The notes below the pieces were generated by a model. It was not told where the DNA came from and ran no database searches. It saw only the letters and a program-made list of their open reading frames with translations. This document shows, in pieces, positions 16,175 through 24,651 of a stretch of 64,000 nucleotides of DNA. Source of the stretch: Flavobacterium anseongense (lineage in GTDB: Bacteria > Bacteroidota > Bacteroidia > Flavobacteriales > Flavobacteriaceae); assembly GCF_021608185.1 (NCBI RefSeq), contig NZ_JAKIHN010000002.1, forward strand, positions 1 to 64,000, in the 5' to 3' direction. The position numbers were made by a program, and so were the translations under genes. Positions within the stretch are counted from its first letter, which is position 1, and each line of letters starts with the position of its first letter.

Positions 16175-17353
16175 TTAAGCTCTTTCAATGACAATTGCCG
16201 AAGCACCGCCGCCGCCATTACATATAGCTGCTGCACCAACTTTGGCATTATTTTGTTCTAAAACATTAATTAAGGTTACTATGATTCTGGCTCCGGAACA
16301 TCCAAGAGGATGACCTAGGGAAACCGCGCCACCGTTTACATTTACTTTATCATTATCCAATCCTAATATTTTAGCATTAGCTAAACCAACTACAGAAAAA
16401 GCTTCGTTGAATTCAAAAAAGTCTACATCAGAAATTGAAATTCCAGCTTTGTCCAAAGCTTTTGGCAATGCTTTTGCAGGTGAAGTAGTAAACCATTTTG
16501 GTTCCTGTTCAGCATCAGCGTATGATTTGATATAAGCCAAAGGTTTTAATCCTAAAGCGTTTGCTTTCTCTTCGCTCATTAAAACCAAAGCTGCTGCACC
16601 ATCATTTATAGTTGAAGCATTTGCAGCAGTAACCGTTCCGTCTTTGGTGAAAACTGCATTCAGAGCCGGAATTTTATCCAATTTTACATTGGTATATTCT
16701 TCATCTTTTGAAAAGATAATCGGTTCACCACGACGTTGCGGAATTTCAACCGGAACAACTTCATTATTGAATTTTCCTGCTTCCCAAGCTTTAGCAGAGC
16801 GCTCGTAGGATTGAATTGCAAAAGCATCTTGTTCTTCACGTGTAATTTTATATTCGGTTGCACATAAATCAGCACAAACTCCCATTGCGTTACCGTCATA
16901 AGCATCAGTCAAACCATCTTTCTGCATTCCGTCAACCATTGTTGTTGGGCCAAATTTCACTCCGTTTCTTAAATGAACATAGTGTGGAATCAAACTCATG
17001 TTTTCCATTCCACCGGCAACTACAATTTCAGCGTCGCCAGTCATTATTGCCTGTGCGCCCTGCATGACAGCTTTCATTCCTGAAGCACATACTTTATTTA
17101 CAGTTGTGCACGGAACATCATCTGGTAAACCTGCAAATTTAGCAGCCTGACGCGCCGGAGCTTGTCCAACGCCAGCCTGAACTACGTTTCCCATTAAAAC
17201 TTCGTCTACTAAGTGAGGATCTAAATTGATTTTATTTAATGCGCCTTTGATTGCGGCTGCACCTAATTGGGTAGCTGTAACAGTTGCTAGTGAACCCATA
17301 AAACTTCCGATTGGAGTTCTGACTGCTGAAACGATAACTACTTTTTTGCTCAT
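16175..17353 (-). CDS. Acetyl-CoA C-acetyltransferase (thiolase)
   Basis: The 392-residue protein is a type II thiolase. It has the acyl-accepting cysteine in KVCASGMKAV (C89), the GHPLGCSGAR motif (H348) and CNGGGGASA (C378). It joins or splits acetyl-CoA units (acetoacetyl-CoA) in fatty-acid or amino-acid degradation, or supplies mevalonate synthesis. The ATG start gives the usual MSKKVVIVSAVRTP opening. A TAGTTTTG box lies 26 nt upstream (17380-17387, minus strand). No beta-oxidation partner is adjacent; a 3-hydroxybutyryl-CoA dehydrogenase is encoded 46 kb away. Confidence 0.95.
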   Translation of the reverse strand: MSKKVVIVSAVRTPIGSFMGSLATVTATQLGAAAIKGALNKINLDPHLVDEVLMGNVVQAGVGQAPARQAAKFAGLPDDVPCTTVNKVCASGMKAVMQGAQAIMTGDAEIVVAGGMENMSLIPHYVHLRNGVKFGPTTMVDGMQKDGLTDAYDGNAMGVCADLCATEYKITREEQDAFAIQSYERSAKAWEAGKFNNEVVPVEIPQRRGEPIIFSKDEEYTNVKLDKIPALNAVFTKDGTVTAANASTINDGAAALVLMSEEKANALGLKPLAYIKSYADAEQEPKWFTTSPAKALPKALDKAGISISDVDFFEFNEAFSVVGLANAKILGLDNDKVNVNGGAVSLGHPLGCSGARIIVTLINVLEQNNAKVGAAAICNGGGGASAIVIERA

Positions 17354-17424
17354 GATTTTGTGTCTTGTTGTTTGTACTGCAAAACTAATCTTTTATTGCA
17401 AATTATGGAATGCTTTTTAAACAA

Positions 17425-17451
17425 AAAAACCTTTGATTTCTCAATGGTTTT
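17425..17451 (-). terminator. Possible second terminator downstream of the tRNA operon
   Basis: AAAACC-T-TTGA, loop TTTC and TCAA-T-GGTTTT make a stem with one mismatch and flanking A/T runs. It lies between the thiolase promoter and the tRNA operon and would stop read-through towards the thiolase gene. Confidence 0.5.
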
Positions 17452-17468
17452 TATTGTGATCAGTAATG

Positions 17469-17549
17469 GGATTGACTTCGTCTTTCCTACAAAGCTACGC
17501 TTTTTGATAAAACAGGATTGACTTCGTCCTTCCTTCAAAGCTCCGCTTT
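17469..17549. repeat. Two direct copies of a 35-bp unit
   Basis: GGATTGACTTCGTC begins both copies (17469-17503 and 17515-17549). They differ at three of 35 positions and are 46 bp apart. Each ends in a small hairpin of the CAAAGC-NNN-GCTTT kind. No open reading frame or known element is seen. The tRNA terminator hairpin follows directly. Confidence 0.75.
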
Positions 17550-17552
17550 GAA

Positions 17553-17614
17553 AATGAATAAAGCCAGTAAAAATGCTCAAACGAGTTTGGACATTTTTAC
17601 TGGCTTTATTCATT
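17553..17614 (-). terminator. Very long perfect hairpin at the end of the tRNA operon
   Basis: Two 23-nt arms (17553-17575 and 17592-17614) are perfect reverse complements. They contain AAAGCCAGTAAAAATG and its complement. The 16-nt loop itself contains CAAAC-GA-GTTTG, extending the structure. It lies 6 nt after the last tRNA on the minus strand, so it is probably the operon's terminator or a processing signal. The stem is unusually long for either. Confidence 0.7.
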
Positions 17615-17620
17615 AATTCG

Positions 17621-17694
17621 TGATCCCAGAAGGATTCGAACCTTCGACCTACTGCTTAGAAGGCAGTTGCTCTATCCAGCTGAGCTATGGAACC
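17621..17694 (-). tRNA. tRNA-Arg (UCU)
   Basis: The 74-nt cloverleaf starts GGTTCCATAGCTCAG and has anticodon stem CTGCC with loop CTTCTAA, so the anticodon is TCT. It has the T-arm AAGGTTCGAATCCTT and ends GGATCA; CCA is not encoded. It decodes AGA/AGG and is the last gene of the three-tRNA operon. Confidence 0.95.
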
Positions 17695-17727
17695 GAAACA
17701 GTTTTTGTACAAAAAACGGTTAAAAAG

Positions 17728-17802
17728 TCGGGGTGGCAGGATTCGAACCTGCGGCCTCCTGCTCCCAAAGCAGGCGCGATAACCGGGCTACGCTACACCC
17801 CG
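17728..17802 (-). tRNA. tRNA-Pro (UGG)
   Basis: The 75-nt gene reads CGGGGTGTAGCGTAGCCC at its 5' end and has anticodon arm CTGCTTTGGGAGCAG (anticodon TGG). It has a T-arm with GGTTCGAATCC and a fully paired acceptor CGGGGTG/CACCCCG with discriminator A. It is the middle gene of the operon. Confidence 0.95.
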
Positions 17803-17814
17803 AAAATTAAAAAG

Positions 17815-17901
17815 CGGAGAGTAAGGGATTCGAACCCTTGGTACAGTTTCCCATACGCATGTTTAGCAAACATGTCCTTTCGGCCACTCAGGCAACTCTC
17901 C
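17815..17901 (-). tRNA. tRNA-Ser (GCU)
   Basis: At 87 nt with a long variable arm this is a class II tRNA. The acceptor GGAGAGT pairs with ACTCTCC. The anticodon arm CATGTTTGCTAAACATG gives anticodon GCT, decoding AGC/AGU. It is the first gene of the operon, about 38 nt from the predicted transcription start. Confidence 0.95.
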
Positions 17902-17944
17902 AGATTTTCAATAATGCTCAAAGAACTTAACTTTTTTGCGGTTG

Positions 17945-17975
17945 CAAATGTAACTTTTCATTCTATAATTTACAA
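17945..17975 (-). promoter_or_regulatory. Promoter of the tRNA operon
   Basis: On the minus strand: TTG, 20 nt, TACATTTG. Both elements fit the Bacteroidota primary-sigma consensus. Start of transcription is predicted near 17939. Confidence 0.75.
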
Positions 17976-18158
17976 CTATTTCATTTCTTTTTTTAGCGAT
18001 TAAATTAAATGTTTACTAAATAGCTTAACTTTCAACAAAATAGAATTGATTTTTTTTTAAAAGCACAAACATAAAGATATAAAATTCAAGTAAAGTGTCA
18101 TTGTTTACGGAACAGTTCTGAAGTTTTTTTACACAAATGTCTTGGCTATACTCAATAA

Positions 18159-18923
18159 TTACAACAATCCTTTTTGAATAACAATTGCCGCTAATTCTGT
18201 TGTAGATTTTGCTTCTGTTTTTCTTAAGATATTTTTTCTATGCGTATTTACAGTATGTGGACTTATAAATAATTTTTGAGCGATATCAATCGTTTGATCG
18301 CCTTTAATTAACATATTGATGATTTCTTTTTCGCGACTTGTTAACAGACTCTTTTGCCCTTTGTAAATTTTTGCAACATCCACATCAATAAAAGAAGGCT
18401 CCCCATCTAATCCTATAAAGGAAAGAGAAGTTGTATTATCTTTTTTAATATGGGATATGTCGGTATGTACTCCTAGAGTTAGTAGAATTTTTTTTGGATT
18501 GTCAAATTGTATGGTAATTACCTGTTGCAATAAACGAACGTATTTGTTTTCACTGTTTTGAATACGGTAATCATAACTAAATTTGTATTTTGTTATTTTG
18601 TCTGCTGTGAGTTTTTGAAAAAAATCCACAACCTCTTTTTCGTAATTGAGTAATATTGGCTGATCATCGGGGTGAATTCTGGAAAAGAAATATTCGATGG
18701 TCATATCTTCAGAACAATAACCGAGGACTTCTTTCATCTGTGGACTGATATATTTAAAACAGCCATTCATCACATCGAAAATATAGTAATAGTAGTTACC
18801 TACATGAAAAAAATTAAGCAGTTTACGCTGAAGTTCAATTTCAAAATTGAGGCTTTCTACAGATCCTTCCATCTTTATGTTGTCCCATATTTTTTGGGCT
18901 TCTTCCATCATTTGTAAAGGCAT
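18159..18923 (-). CDS. PAS-domain LuxR-type transcriptional regulator
   Basis: The 254-residue protein has a PAS-like sensor in its first two thirds (YYYYIFDVMNGCFKYISPQM, then FFSRIHPDDQPILLNYE). The last ~65 residues are a LuxR/FixJ helix-turn-helix (LTSREKEIINMLIKG, IAQKLFISPHTVNTHRKNIL). There is no receiver domain, so it is probably a one-component regulator whose PAS domain senses a ligand, oxygen or redox state. The ligand is unknown. It stands alone after the tRNA operon, so its targets are not evident. Confidence 0.85.
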   Translation of the reverse strand: MPLQMMEEAQKIWDNIKMEGSVESLNFEIELQRKLLNFFHVGNYYYYIFDVMNGCFKYISPQMKEVLGYCSEDMTIEYFFSRIHPDDQPILLNYEKEVVDFFQKLTADKITKYKFSYDYRIQNSENKYVRLLQQVITIQFDNPKKILLTLGVHTDISHIKKDNTTSLSFIGLDGEPSFIDVDVAKIYKGQKSLLTSREKEIINMLIKGDQTIDIAQKLFISPHTVNTHRKNILRKTEAKSTTELAAIVIQKGLL

Positions 18924-18994
18924 ACTATTCGTTTTGAATTGTCAATGCAAAATAGTCAAAAAACTATCATAATATCTAATTTTAAGTATTTTAT

Positions 18995-19033
18995 GTAAAA
19001 AAAATCCGCTAAGTTTTCACAAAGCGGATTTCT
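18995..19033 (-). terminator. Terminator of lpdA
   Basis: AAATCCGCT pairs with AGCGGATTT around a 12-nt loop. A run of A on the plus strand gives the T run of the minus-strand transcript. Confidence 0.85.
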
Positions 19034-19052
19034 ATATTTTTTTTTAAAACTT

Positions 19053-20441
19053 TTACAAGTGAATCACCTCGCCATAAGCATCAGCCACAGCTTCCATAAC
19101 TGCCTCGCTCATTGTTGGGTGAGGATGAATTGATTTTAGGATTTCGTGTCCTGTAGTTTCCAATTTACGCGCTACAACCGCTTCTGCAATCATATCGGTA
19201 ACTCCGGCACCAATCATGTGACAGCCTAACCATTCGCCGTATTTGGCATCGAAAATTACTTTTACAAATCCGTCTGGAGTTCCGGCAGCTTTTGCTTTTC
19301 CGGATGCTGAGAATGGGAATTTACCAATCTTTAATTCGTATCCTTTTTCTTTGGCTTGTTTTTCGGTTAAACCAACGGAAGCAATTTCAGGAGTAGCATA
19401 AGTACAACCAGGAACATTTCCATAATCGATTGGTTCAACGTGTAAGCCTTTTATTTTTTCAACACAATTAATTCCTTCAGCCGAAGCTACGTGAGCCAAA
19501 GCCTGGCCTGGAGTTACATCTCCAATAGCATAATAGCCCGGAACATTGGTTTGAGAATAAGCGTTTACCAAAATTTTATCTTTATCTGTAGCAATTCCAA
19601 CTTCTTCTAAACCGATGTTTTCGATATTGGTTTTGATTCCAACTGCTGAAAGCAAGATATCAGCTTCAATGATTTCTTCACCTTTAGCGGTTTTTACAAA
19701 AGCTTTTACACCTTTTCCAGAAGTGTCAATTTTCTCAACAGATGAATTAGTCATTACTGAAATTCCAGCTTTTTTTAATGAACGCTCGAATTGTTTTGAA
19801 ATGTCTTCATCTTCCACCGGAACCACATTTGGCATGAACTCAACTATAGTAACTTCTGTTCCCATTGCATTGTAGAAATGTGCAAATTCTACTCCGATAG
19901 CACCAGAACCTACAACAATCATTTTCTTTGGTTGAGAAGGTAAGGTCATCGCTTGGCGATATCCGATTACTTTTACACCATCTTGTGGTAAGTTTGGCAA
20001 TTCGCGTGAACGTGCACCGGTTGCTATGATAATATGGTCAGCTGAATATTCAGTAACTTTTCCATCAGCAGCAGTTACATCAACTTTTTTTCCAGGTTTT
20101 ATTTTTCCGAAACCATTGATAACATCGATTTTATTTTTCTTCATTAGGAATTGAACCCCTTTGCTCATTCCGTCGGCAACATCTCTTGAACGCTTTACTA
20201 CGGCTGAGAAATCTTTGTCAAATTCCTTAATGGTTAATCCATAATCAGAAGCATGTTTTAGGTAATCAAAAACCTGTGCCGATTTTAAAAGCGCTTTTGT
20301 TGGAATACAACCCCAATTAAGGCAAATACCACCAAGGTTTTCTTTTTCGATTACGGCCACTTTAAAGCCTAATTGTGATGCACGAATAGCAGTAACATAA
20401 CCGCCGGGACCACTTCCTAAAACAATAATATCGTATTTCAT
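19053..20441 (-). CDS. lpdA: Dihydrolipoyl dehydrogenase (E3)
   Basis: The 462-residue flavoprotein reoxidises lipoamide in pyruvate, 2-oxoglutarate and branched-chain dehydrogenase complexes and the glycine cleavage system. Visible: FAD-binding GSGPGGYVTA, the redox disulfide GGICLNWGCIPTK (C40, C45), NAD-binding GSGAIGVEFA, and the HPHPTMSE motif with H441 and E446. The N-terminal WGCIP form of the redox motif is a common Bacteroidota variant. No E1 or E2 gene is adjacent, so this is a stand-alone E3 gene. Confidence 0.95.
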   Translation of the reverse strand: MKYDIIVLGSGPGGYVTAIRASQLGFKVAVIEKENLGGICLNWGCIPTKALLKSAQVFDYLKHASDYGLTIKEFDKDFSAVVKRSRDVADGMSKGVQFLMKKNKIDVINGFGKIKPGKKVDVTAADGKVTEYSADHIIIATGARSRELPNLPQDGVKVIGYRQAMTLPSQPKKMIVVGSGAIGVEFAHFYNAMGTEVTIVEFMPNVVPVEDEDISKQFERSLKKAGISVMTNSSVEKIDTSGKGVKAFVKTAKGEEIIEADILLSAVGIKTNIENIGLEEVGIATDKDKILVNAYSQTNVPGYYAIGDVTPGQALAHVASAEGINCVEKIKGLHVEPIDYGNVPGCTYATPEIASVGLTEKQAKEKGYELKIGKFPFSASGKAKAAGTPDGFVKVIFDAKYGEWLGCHMIGAGVTDMIAEAVVARKLETTGHEILKSIHPHPTMSEAVMEAVADAYGEVIHL

Positions 20442-20589
20442 TTTGTGCTTATTTATTTGTTATTTGTACAAAATGCAGTCGCCTAACGGCTCGTGCCATA
20501 TTTAAAGAATTTCTTTGATTATTTGAGATTGCGAATTTAAGGATTTATTTTAAAATAAAATAAGAAGTTGCAGCCACTTTTTATATGCT

Positions 20590-21237
20590 TTACTTTTCAG
20601 TTACGTTCCAAATTTTTTTGACAATAGTTACAATAGTCGTGGCGATTATTGACCCGATAAATGCCAGAAAAATATCTTTTTGTGCATCCCAAATATCGCC
20701 TTGTGTTCCAAGATAAGCATCGCCTTGCGCTTTAAAGAAGACATCGGCAACAGCCCATTCTATCAATTCATAAAATCCGCTGATGGAAAGTGTAATTTCT
20801 ATGGGTAATGTCCATGCCACCCATCTTGGAAATTTCAGCCATTTCAAAAACATTTCGCGCATTGGATAAGCTAACAGAAATCCGAAACTGAAATGTACTA
20901 TTCTATCGTAATGATTGCGAGACAAATCAAGTGCGTCTTTAAGCCAATAGCCAAAAGGATTTTCTGCATAAGTATATTTTGAACCATAAACGTGCAGACA
21001 CAGATACATACAAATCAGCAGATAACTTAAATCGCTGAATATAAATTTTTTATAGGTATAAATTAGAAAACCTAAAAAGATAAAAACCAGGGTGTTTTCT
21101 AAAATCCAATTGGCAGTATCGGTATTTCCAACATAGGAATTTATCCAGTTTATTATAAAAAAAGCGATAAAGGCTTTTTGCCAGATATTATTTTTAAATG
21201 GAATTCTTTCTTTAGAAATTGCTATGGTAAATGCCAT
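20590..21237 (-). CDS. DUF2238 (YjdF-like) integral membrane protein
   Basis: The 215-residue protein is mostly membrane helices, about six by eye. It has the DUF2238 features YDRIVHFSFGFLLAYPMREM and GFYELIEWAVADVFFKAQGDAYLGTQGD, where acidic and His residues sit next to helices. The function of this family is not known. It is followed by the lpdA promoter region and stands 28 nt from the ABC exporter gene, but downstream of it, so it may be the last gene of the truA-exporter operon. Confidence 0.8.
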   Translation of the reverse strand: MAFTIAISKERIPFKNNIWQKAFIAFFIINWINSYVGNTDTANWILENTLVFIFLGFLIYTYKKFIFSDLSYLLICMYLCLHVYGSKYTYAENPFGYWLKDALDLSRNHYDRIVHFSFGFLLAYPMREMFLKWLKFPRWVAWTLPIEITLSISGFYELIEWAVADVFFKAQGDAYLGTQGDIWDAQKDIFLAFIGSIIATTIVTIVKKIWNVTEK

Positions 21238-21265
21238 TGTAATTTGATTTTATAGTTGTGGCAAA

Positions 21266-23026
21266 TTAGGAATTGTTTTCTAAAGAAAACTGTGAGTCGT
21301 ATAATTTTTTATAATAACCTTCCGATTTGGTTATCAATTCCTGATGTGAACCTTCTTCAACGATTTGGCCTTTATCCATCACAATGATTTTATCAGCATT
21401 AATAATTGTTGCCAATCGATGAGCAATAACTATTGATGTTCTGCCTTTAGTGATAGTCTCGGTAGCTTTTTGGATTAATTCTTCGCTATAGGTATCAATA
21501 GAAGAAGTAGCTTCATCCAAAATCAAAATACTCGGATTGCTGACATAAGCACGAAGAAATGCAATCAGTTGGCGTTGACCCGATGACAGCATTACACCGC
21601 GTTCTTTTACATCATAATCATAACCACCGGGAAGGCTTTTGATAAATTTATGAACACCAATTTCTTTAGCTGCAGTAATAACAGTTTCACGGGTAATTTC
21701 GGGATTGTTCAGCGTAATATTATTGTGAATTGTATCTGCAAAAAGAAAAACATCCTGCAAAACAATTGCTATTTGTTGCCTAAGACTTTCTAATTTGAAG
21801 TCATTTATGTTTTGGTCATCGATATAAATTGCACCCGAATTAATTTCATAAAAACGATTCAAAAGATTAATGATTGTCGATTTTCCTGCGCCTGTAGCTC
21901 CAACAATCGCAATAGTTTCTCCGGCATTTACTTTTAGGTTGATGCCTTTTAAAACTTCTTCATTGTCAATGTAACTGAAACGAACATTTTCAAAACGAAT
22001 GTTTCCGTGAAAATGACCGGCTGTTTTTGTTCCGTCATGCTGGACATCGCTATCCGTATCCAAAATATCAAATACACGATTAGCCGCAATCATTCCCATT
22101 TGCATTTCGTTGAATTTATCCGCAATTTGACGCAACGGATTAAACAGCATTCCAATAAACATAGTATAGGAAAATAAATCGCCAAATGTGGTGAATTTAT
22201 CACCATCTAAAATATGAAAACCACCGTAAAGAACAACGGCACTAAGTGTTAAGGATGAAATAATGTCAGCAATAGGGAAGAAGATGGAGTTGTAAAAAAT
22301 ATTTTTTATCCAGGCTTTATTGTGTTTCTGATTAATTTCTTTGAACTTTTCATATTCAATATCTTCTCGATTAAAAAGCTGTACAATCTTCATTCCGGTA
22401 ACACGTTCCTGCACAAAAACATTCATATTATTAACTTGAGTTCGAACTTCTTCAAAGGCAACCTGCATTTTGCGCTGAAAAATCCTGGTGATATAAACCA
22501 GTATTGGCATCGCGATTATTACTATCCATGTCAATCGCCAGTTCATATAAAACATAAAGACCAGCACCACAAGCATTTTCAATAAATCACTGAAAATCAT
22601 GAACAAGCCTTGGCTGAAGATACGTGCGATTTGCTCAATGTCGGAAACAGAGCGTGTGACTAACATACCAACCGGTGAATTGTCAAAGTATTTCATCCTG
22701 AAACTGAGTATGTGTTTGAACAGTTTTATTCTAATATCTTTGATGATATCCTGCCCTAACCAATTGGCCCAATACACAAAATACAATTGCGAAATAGATT
22801 CTAAAAGCATCACAATTCCCATTACGGATACATAAAATAAAAGTCCGTGCTCGTCTTTTGGTTTTATGTATTCATCTACAGTTTGCTTTAATAAATAGGG
22901 GCGAAGTGCAGCAAAAACAGAAAGCAATACAGCAAACAAAATCACACCATAATACCTGAATTTATAGGGTTTGGTGTATTTTAAAATCCGTTTAAATAAA
23001 TTGGTGTCGAATGCTTTTGCCTGCAT
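21266..23026 (-). CDS. MsbA-like ABC exporter (fused membrane and ATPase domains)
   Basis: The 586-residue half-transporter has a six-helix type I exporter domain (about 1-320) and a nucleotide-binding domain. The latter has Walker A GATGAGKST (about 375-383), signature LSSGQRQL and Walker B ILILDEATSSID. It would work as a homodimer in the inner membrane, moving lipids or drugs outwards. Its start codon shares a base with the truA stop, so the two are translationally coupled. Whether the cargo is lipid A-like cannot be decided from the sequence. Confidence 0.92.
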   Translation of the reverse strand: MQAKAFDTNLFKRILKYTKPYKFRYYGVILFAVLLSVFAALRPYLLKQTVDEYIKPKDEHGLLFYVSVMGIVMLLESISQLYFVYWANWLGQDIIKDIRIKLFKHILSFRMKYFDNSPVGMLVTRSVSDIEQIARIFSQGLFMIFSDLLKMLVVLVFMFYMNWRLTWIVIIAMPILVYITRIFQRKMQVAFEEVRTQVNNMNVFVQERVTGMKIVQLFNREDIEYEKFKEINQKHNKAWIKNIFYNSIFFPIADIISSLTLSAVVLYGGFHILDGDKFTTFGDLFSYTMFIGMLFNPLRQIADKFNEMQMGMIAANRVFDILDTDSDVQHDGTKTAGHFHGNIRFENVRFSYIDNEEVLKGINLKVNAGETIAIVGATGAGKSTIINLLNRFYEINSGAIYIDDQNINDFKLESLRQQIAIVLQDVFLFADTIHNNITLNNPEITRETVITAAKEIGVHKFIKSLPGGYDYDVKERGVMLSSGQRQLIAFLRAYVSNPSILILDEATSSIDTYSEELIQKATETITKGRTSIVIAHRLATIINADKIIVMDKGQIVEEGSHQELITKSEGYYKKLYDSQFSLENNS

Positions 23027-23763
23027 TATTTTAGGTATTCGTATTCAATTTTGGTTAAATATAAGCCGTGTGCCGGCACCGAAAATCCGGCTTGACTGCG
23101 GTCTTTGCTATCAATTATCTTTTCAAAATCGGCTAAATTTATTTTTCCTGTTCCGATGTTAATCATAGTACCAACAATGGCGCGAACCATATTCCGCAAA
23201 AATCTGTCAGCCGAAATGGTAAAAACCAGTTTGTTTCCGCCTCGTGTCCAATTAGCTTCAAAAATCACACAGTTGAATGTATGAACATCCGTATTCACTT
23301 TTGAAAAGCATTCGAAATCGTTATGTTTAAAAAGGATTTGACAGGCTTCATTCATTTTATCAATATCTAATGGCAATTGAAACTGAAAACTTCCCTCATT
23401 TTCAAAAACATCTTTTGTTGTGTGAATATGATATTCATAAGTGCGCTTCGTTGCGTCGAATCGTGCATGTGCTTCGTCGGATACTTTTAGAATATTGAAA
23501 ATCGCAATGTCTTTGGGTAAAAATGAATTGAGTTTGTGAACCAATTGTGGTGCATCAAGTTCGTTATCAAAATCAAAATGAGCAAACATTTGTTTGGCAT
23601 GAACTCCTGTATCGGTTCTTCCTGCGCCAACAATATCAATATCGGTTTTTAGCAATAAAGATAAGGCTTTGTTAAGTGTTTCCTGCACAGAATCAGCACC
23701 AGGCTGATATTGCCAACCATGGTAATTTGTTCCTTTATAAGCAAGTTCGATGAAATATCTCAA
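23026..23763 (-). CDS. truA: tRNA pseudouridine(38-40) synthase
   Basis: The 245-residue enzyme isomerises uridines 38-40 in tRNA anticodon arms. The catalytic motif GAGRTDTGVHA is present with D51 as nucleophile, along with the N-terminal AYKGTNYHGWQYQP and the late FLRNMVRAIVGTMINIG. It leads an operon with the ABC exporter. A TAACTTTG box (23791-23798, minus strand) is its likely -7 element. Confidence 0.96.
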   Translation of the reverse strand: MRYFIELAYKGTNYHGWQYQPGADSVQETLNKALSLLLKTDIDIVGAGRTDTGVHAKQMFAHFDFDNELDAPQLVHKLNSFLPKDIAIFNILKVSDEAHARFDATKRTYEYHIHTTKDVFENEGSFQFQLPLDIDKMNEACQILFKHNDFECFSKVNTDVHTFNCVIFEANWTRGGNKLVFTISADRFLRNMVRAIVGTMINIGTGKINLADFEKIIDSKDRSQAGFSVPAHGLYLTKIEYEYLK

Positions 23764-23829
23764 TGTGAAAGTTCAAGAGTTTTAAAGCCCCAAAGTTACA
23801 AAGATTTTGTGTTGATGAAAGGTTAAAGT

Positions 23830-24504
23830 TTATTCGGTTACAGCTTTCTTTCTTCTTGTCATTATTTTGAATACAATAGGAAATGCCACCATCCAAAGCA
23901 TTGACAGATTTTTTAATTCCGGTTCTGGAATGATAAGATAAGTAATCATAATTAAAACGGCAGAAGTTGAAAAACCAACGACAGCAATTTTTCTTTTACG
24001 CAACTCAGTTTCATGGTCACTCATATCTGTATTTATGCGGATTGCTGCGTTTTTGACGATGTAATTATATAAAATATATTGAGCGATGATGCAGAATAAA
24101 ATCATAAATAGATACATAAAAAACGGAATCATTTGCCCTTTTGCTCTTGTTATCAAAGTGGCGCTAAACGGAAACAAGCCAATAAAAAAGAGCAACAACA
24201 TATTCCGAACAACCAATCCTTTATCGTAATCTTTAAGCAGACTGAACATTTTTAAATGCTGATACCAAATAGAACCGATGAAAATAAAACTAACAATATA
24301 AGCGAGTAAGGTTGGTAATAGATGAATTAGGGAATGTGAAAGATTTTCTGCAGTTAATTCTACATCTTCGGAGATTTTGATTTCTATTGCCATCAGTGTA
24401 ATGACAATAGCAAAAACGGCATCGCTGAATAATATCATTCGTTCTAATTGGAATTCTTTCTTTATTTCATCGCGAGTAATTTCTTCTTGTTCTTGTTGTT
24501 TCAT
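23830..24504 (-). CDS. TMEM175-family (DUF1211) potassium channel-like membrane protein
   Basis: The 224-residue protein opens with the family hallmark RMILFSDAVFAIVITLMAIEIKI on the first helix, and about five more helices follow. Bacterial TMEM175 proteins have one such repeat and assemble as tetramers forming a K+ channel, with hydrophobic residues of helix 1 as the filter. That function is known for characterised family members and only inferred here. A TATTTTTG box (24530-24537, minus strand) is the likely -7 element. Confidence 0.85.
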   Translation of the reverse strand: MKQQEQEEITRDEIKKEFQLERMILFSDAVFAIVITLMAIEIKISEDVELTAENLSHSLIHLLPTLLAYIVSFIFIGSIWYQHLKMFSLLKDYDKGLVVRNMLLLFFIGLFPFSATLITRAKGQMIPFFMYLFMILFCIIAQYILYNYIVKNAAIRINTDMSDHETELRKRKIAVVGFSTSAVLIMITYLIIPEPELKNLSMLWMVAFPIVFKIMTRRKKAVTE

Positions 24505-24572
24505 GCTGATTTTAATATGGTTAGTTTTTCAAAAATAGAAAATTTAGATCAATTTAAATATTTATTAAGGCA

Positions 24573-24648
24573 CTAAGGTTCTGAGGCACACAGTTATTAT
24601 CTAAATCAAAATCTTAGTAACTTAGCACCTTAGCAACTCAGTCACTTA
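24573..24648. repeat. 8-nt-period CTNAG array, partly degraded
   Basis: CTAAG, CTGAG and CACAG recur at 24573, 24581 and 24589. After a gap CTTAG, CTTAG, CTTAG, CTCAG and CTTA recur at 24613, 24621, 24629, 24637 and 24645. All are exactly 8 nt apart within each arm. The arms are of opposite sense and can pair as an interrupted hairpin. It ends 3 nt before the start codon of the phosphoesterase gene. Confidence 0.75.
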
Positions 24649-24651
24649 AAA

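Noticed and set aside
17469..17614. An insertion sequence or genomic island end at the tRNA-Arg gene
   Set aside because: No transposase, integrase, tRNA-end duplication or target-site duplication could be found; only short repeats remain, reported as a finding instead.
17620..18003. A plus-strand frame of 127 codons across the tRNA genes
   Set aside because: It reads the antisense of three tRNAs (for example GFEPSTYCLEG), the well-known artefact of translated tRNA complements, and it has no promoter.
20480..20500. An integron attC-like GCCTAACGGC sequence upstream of lpdA
   Set aside because: Only a short core-like match is present, with no paired site, no integrase and no gene cassette, so chance is enough.
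20442..20589. Sigma-54-like promoter (TGGCACG) before lpdA
   Set aside because: TGGCACG is present on the minus strand, but no TTGC stands at the required spacing.
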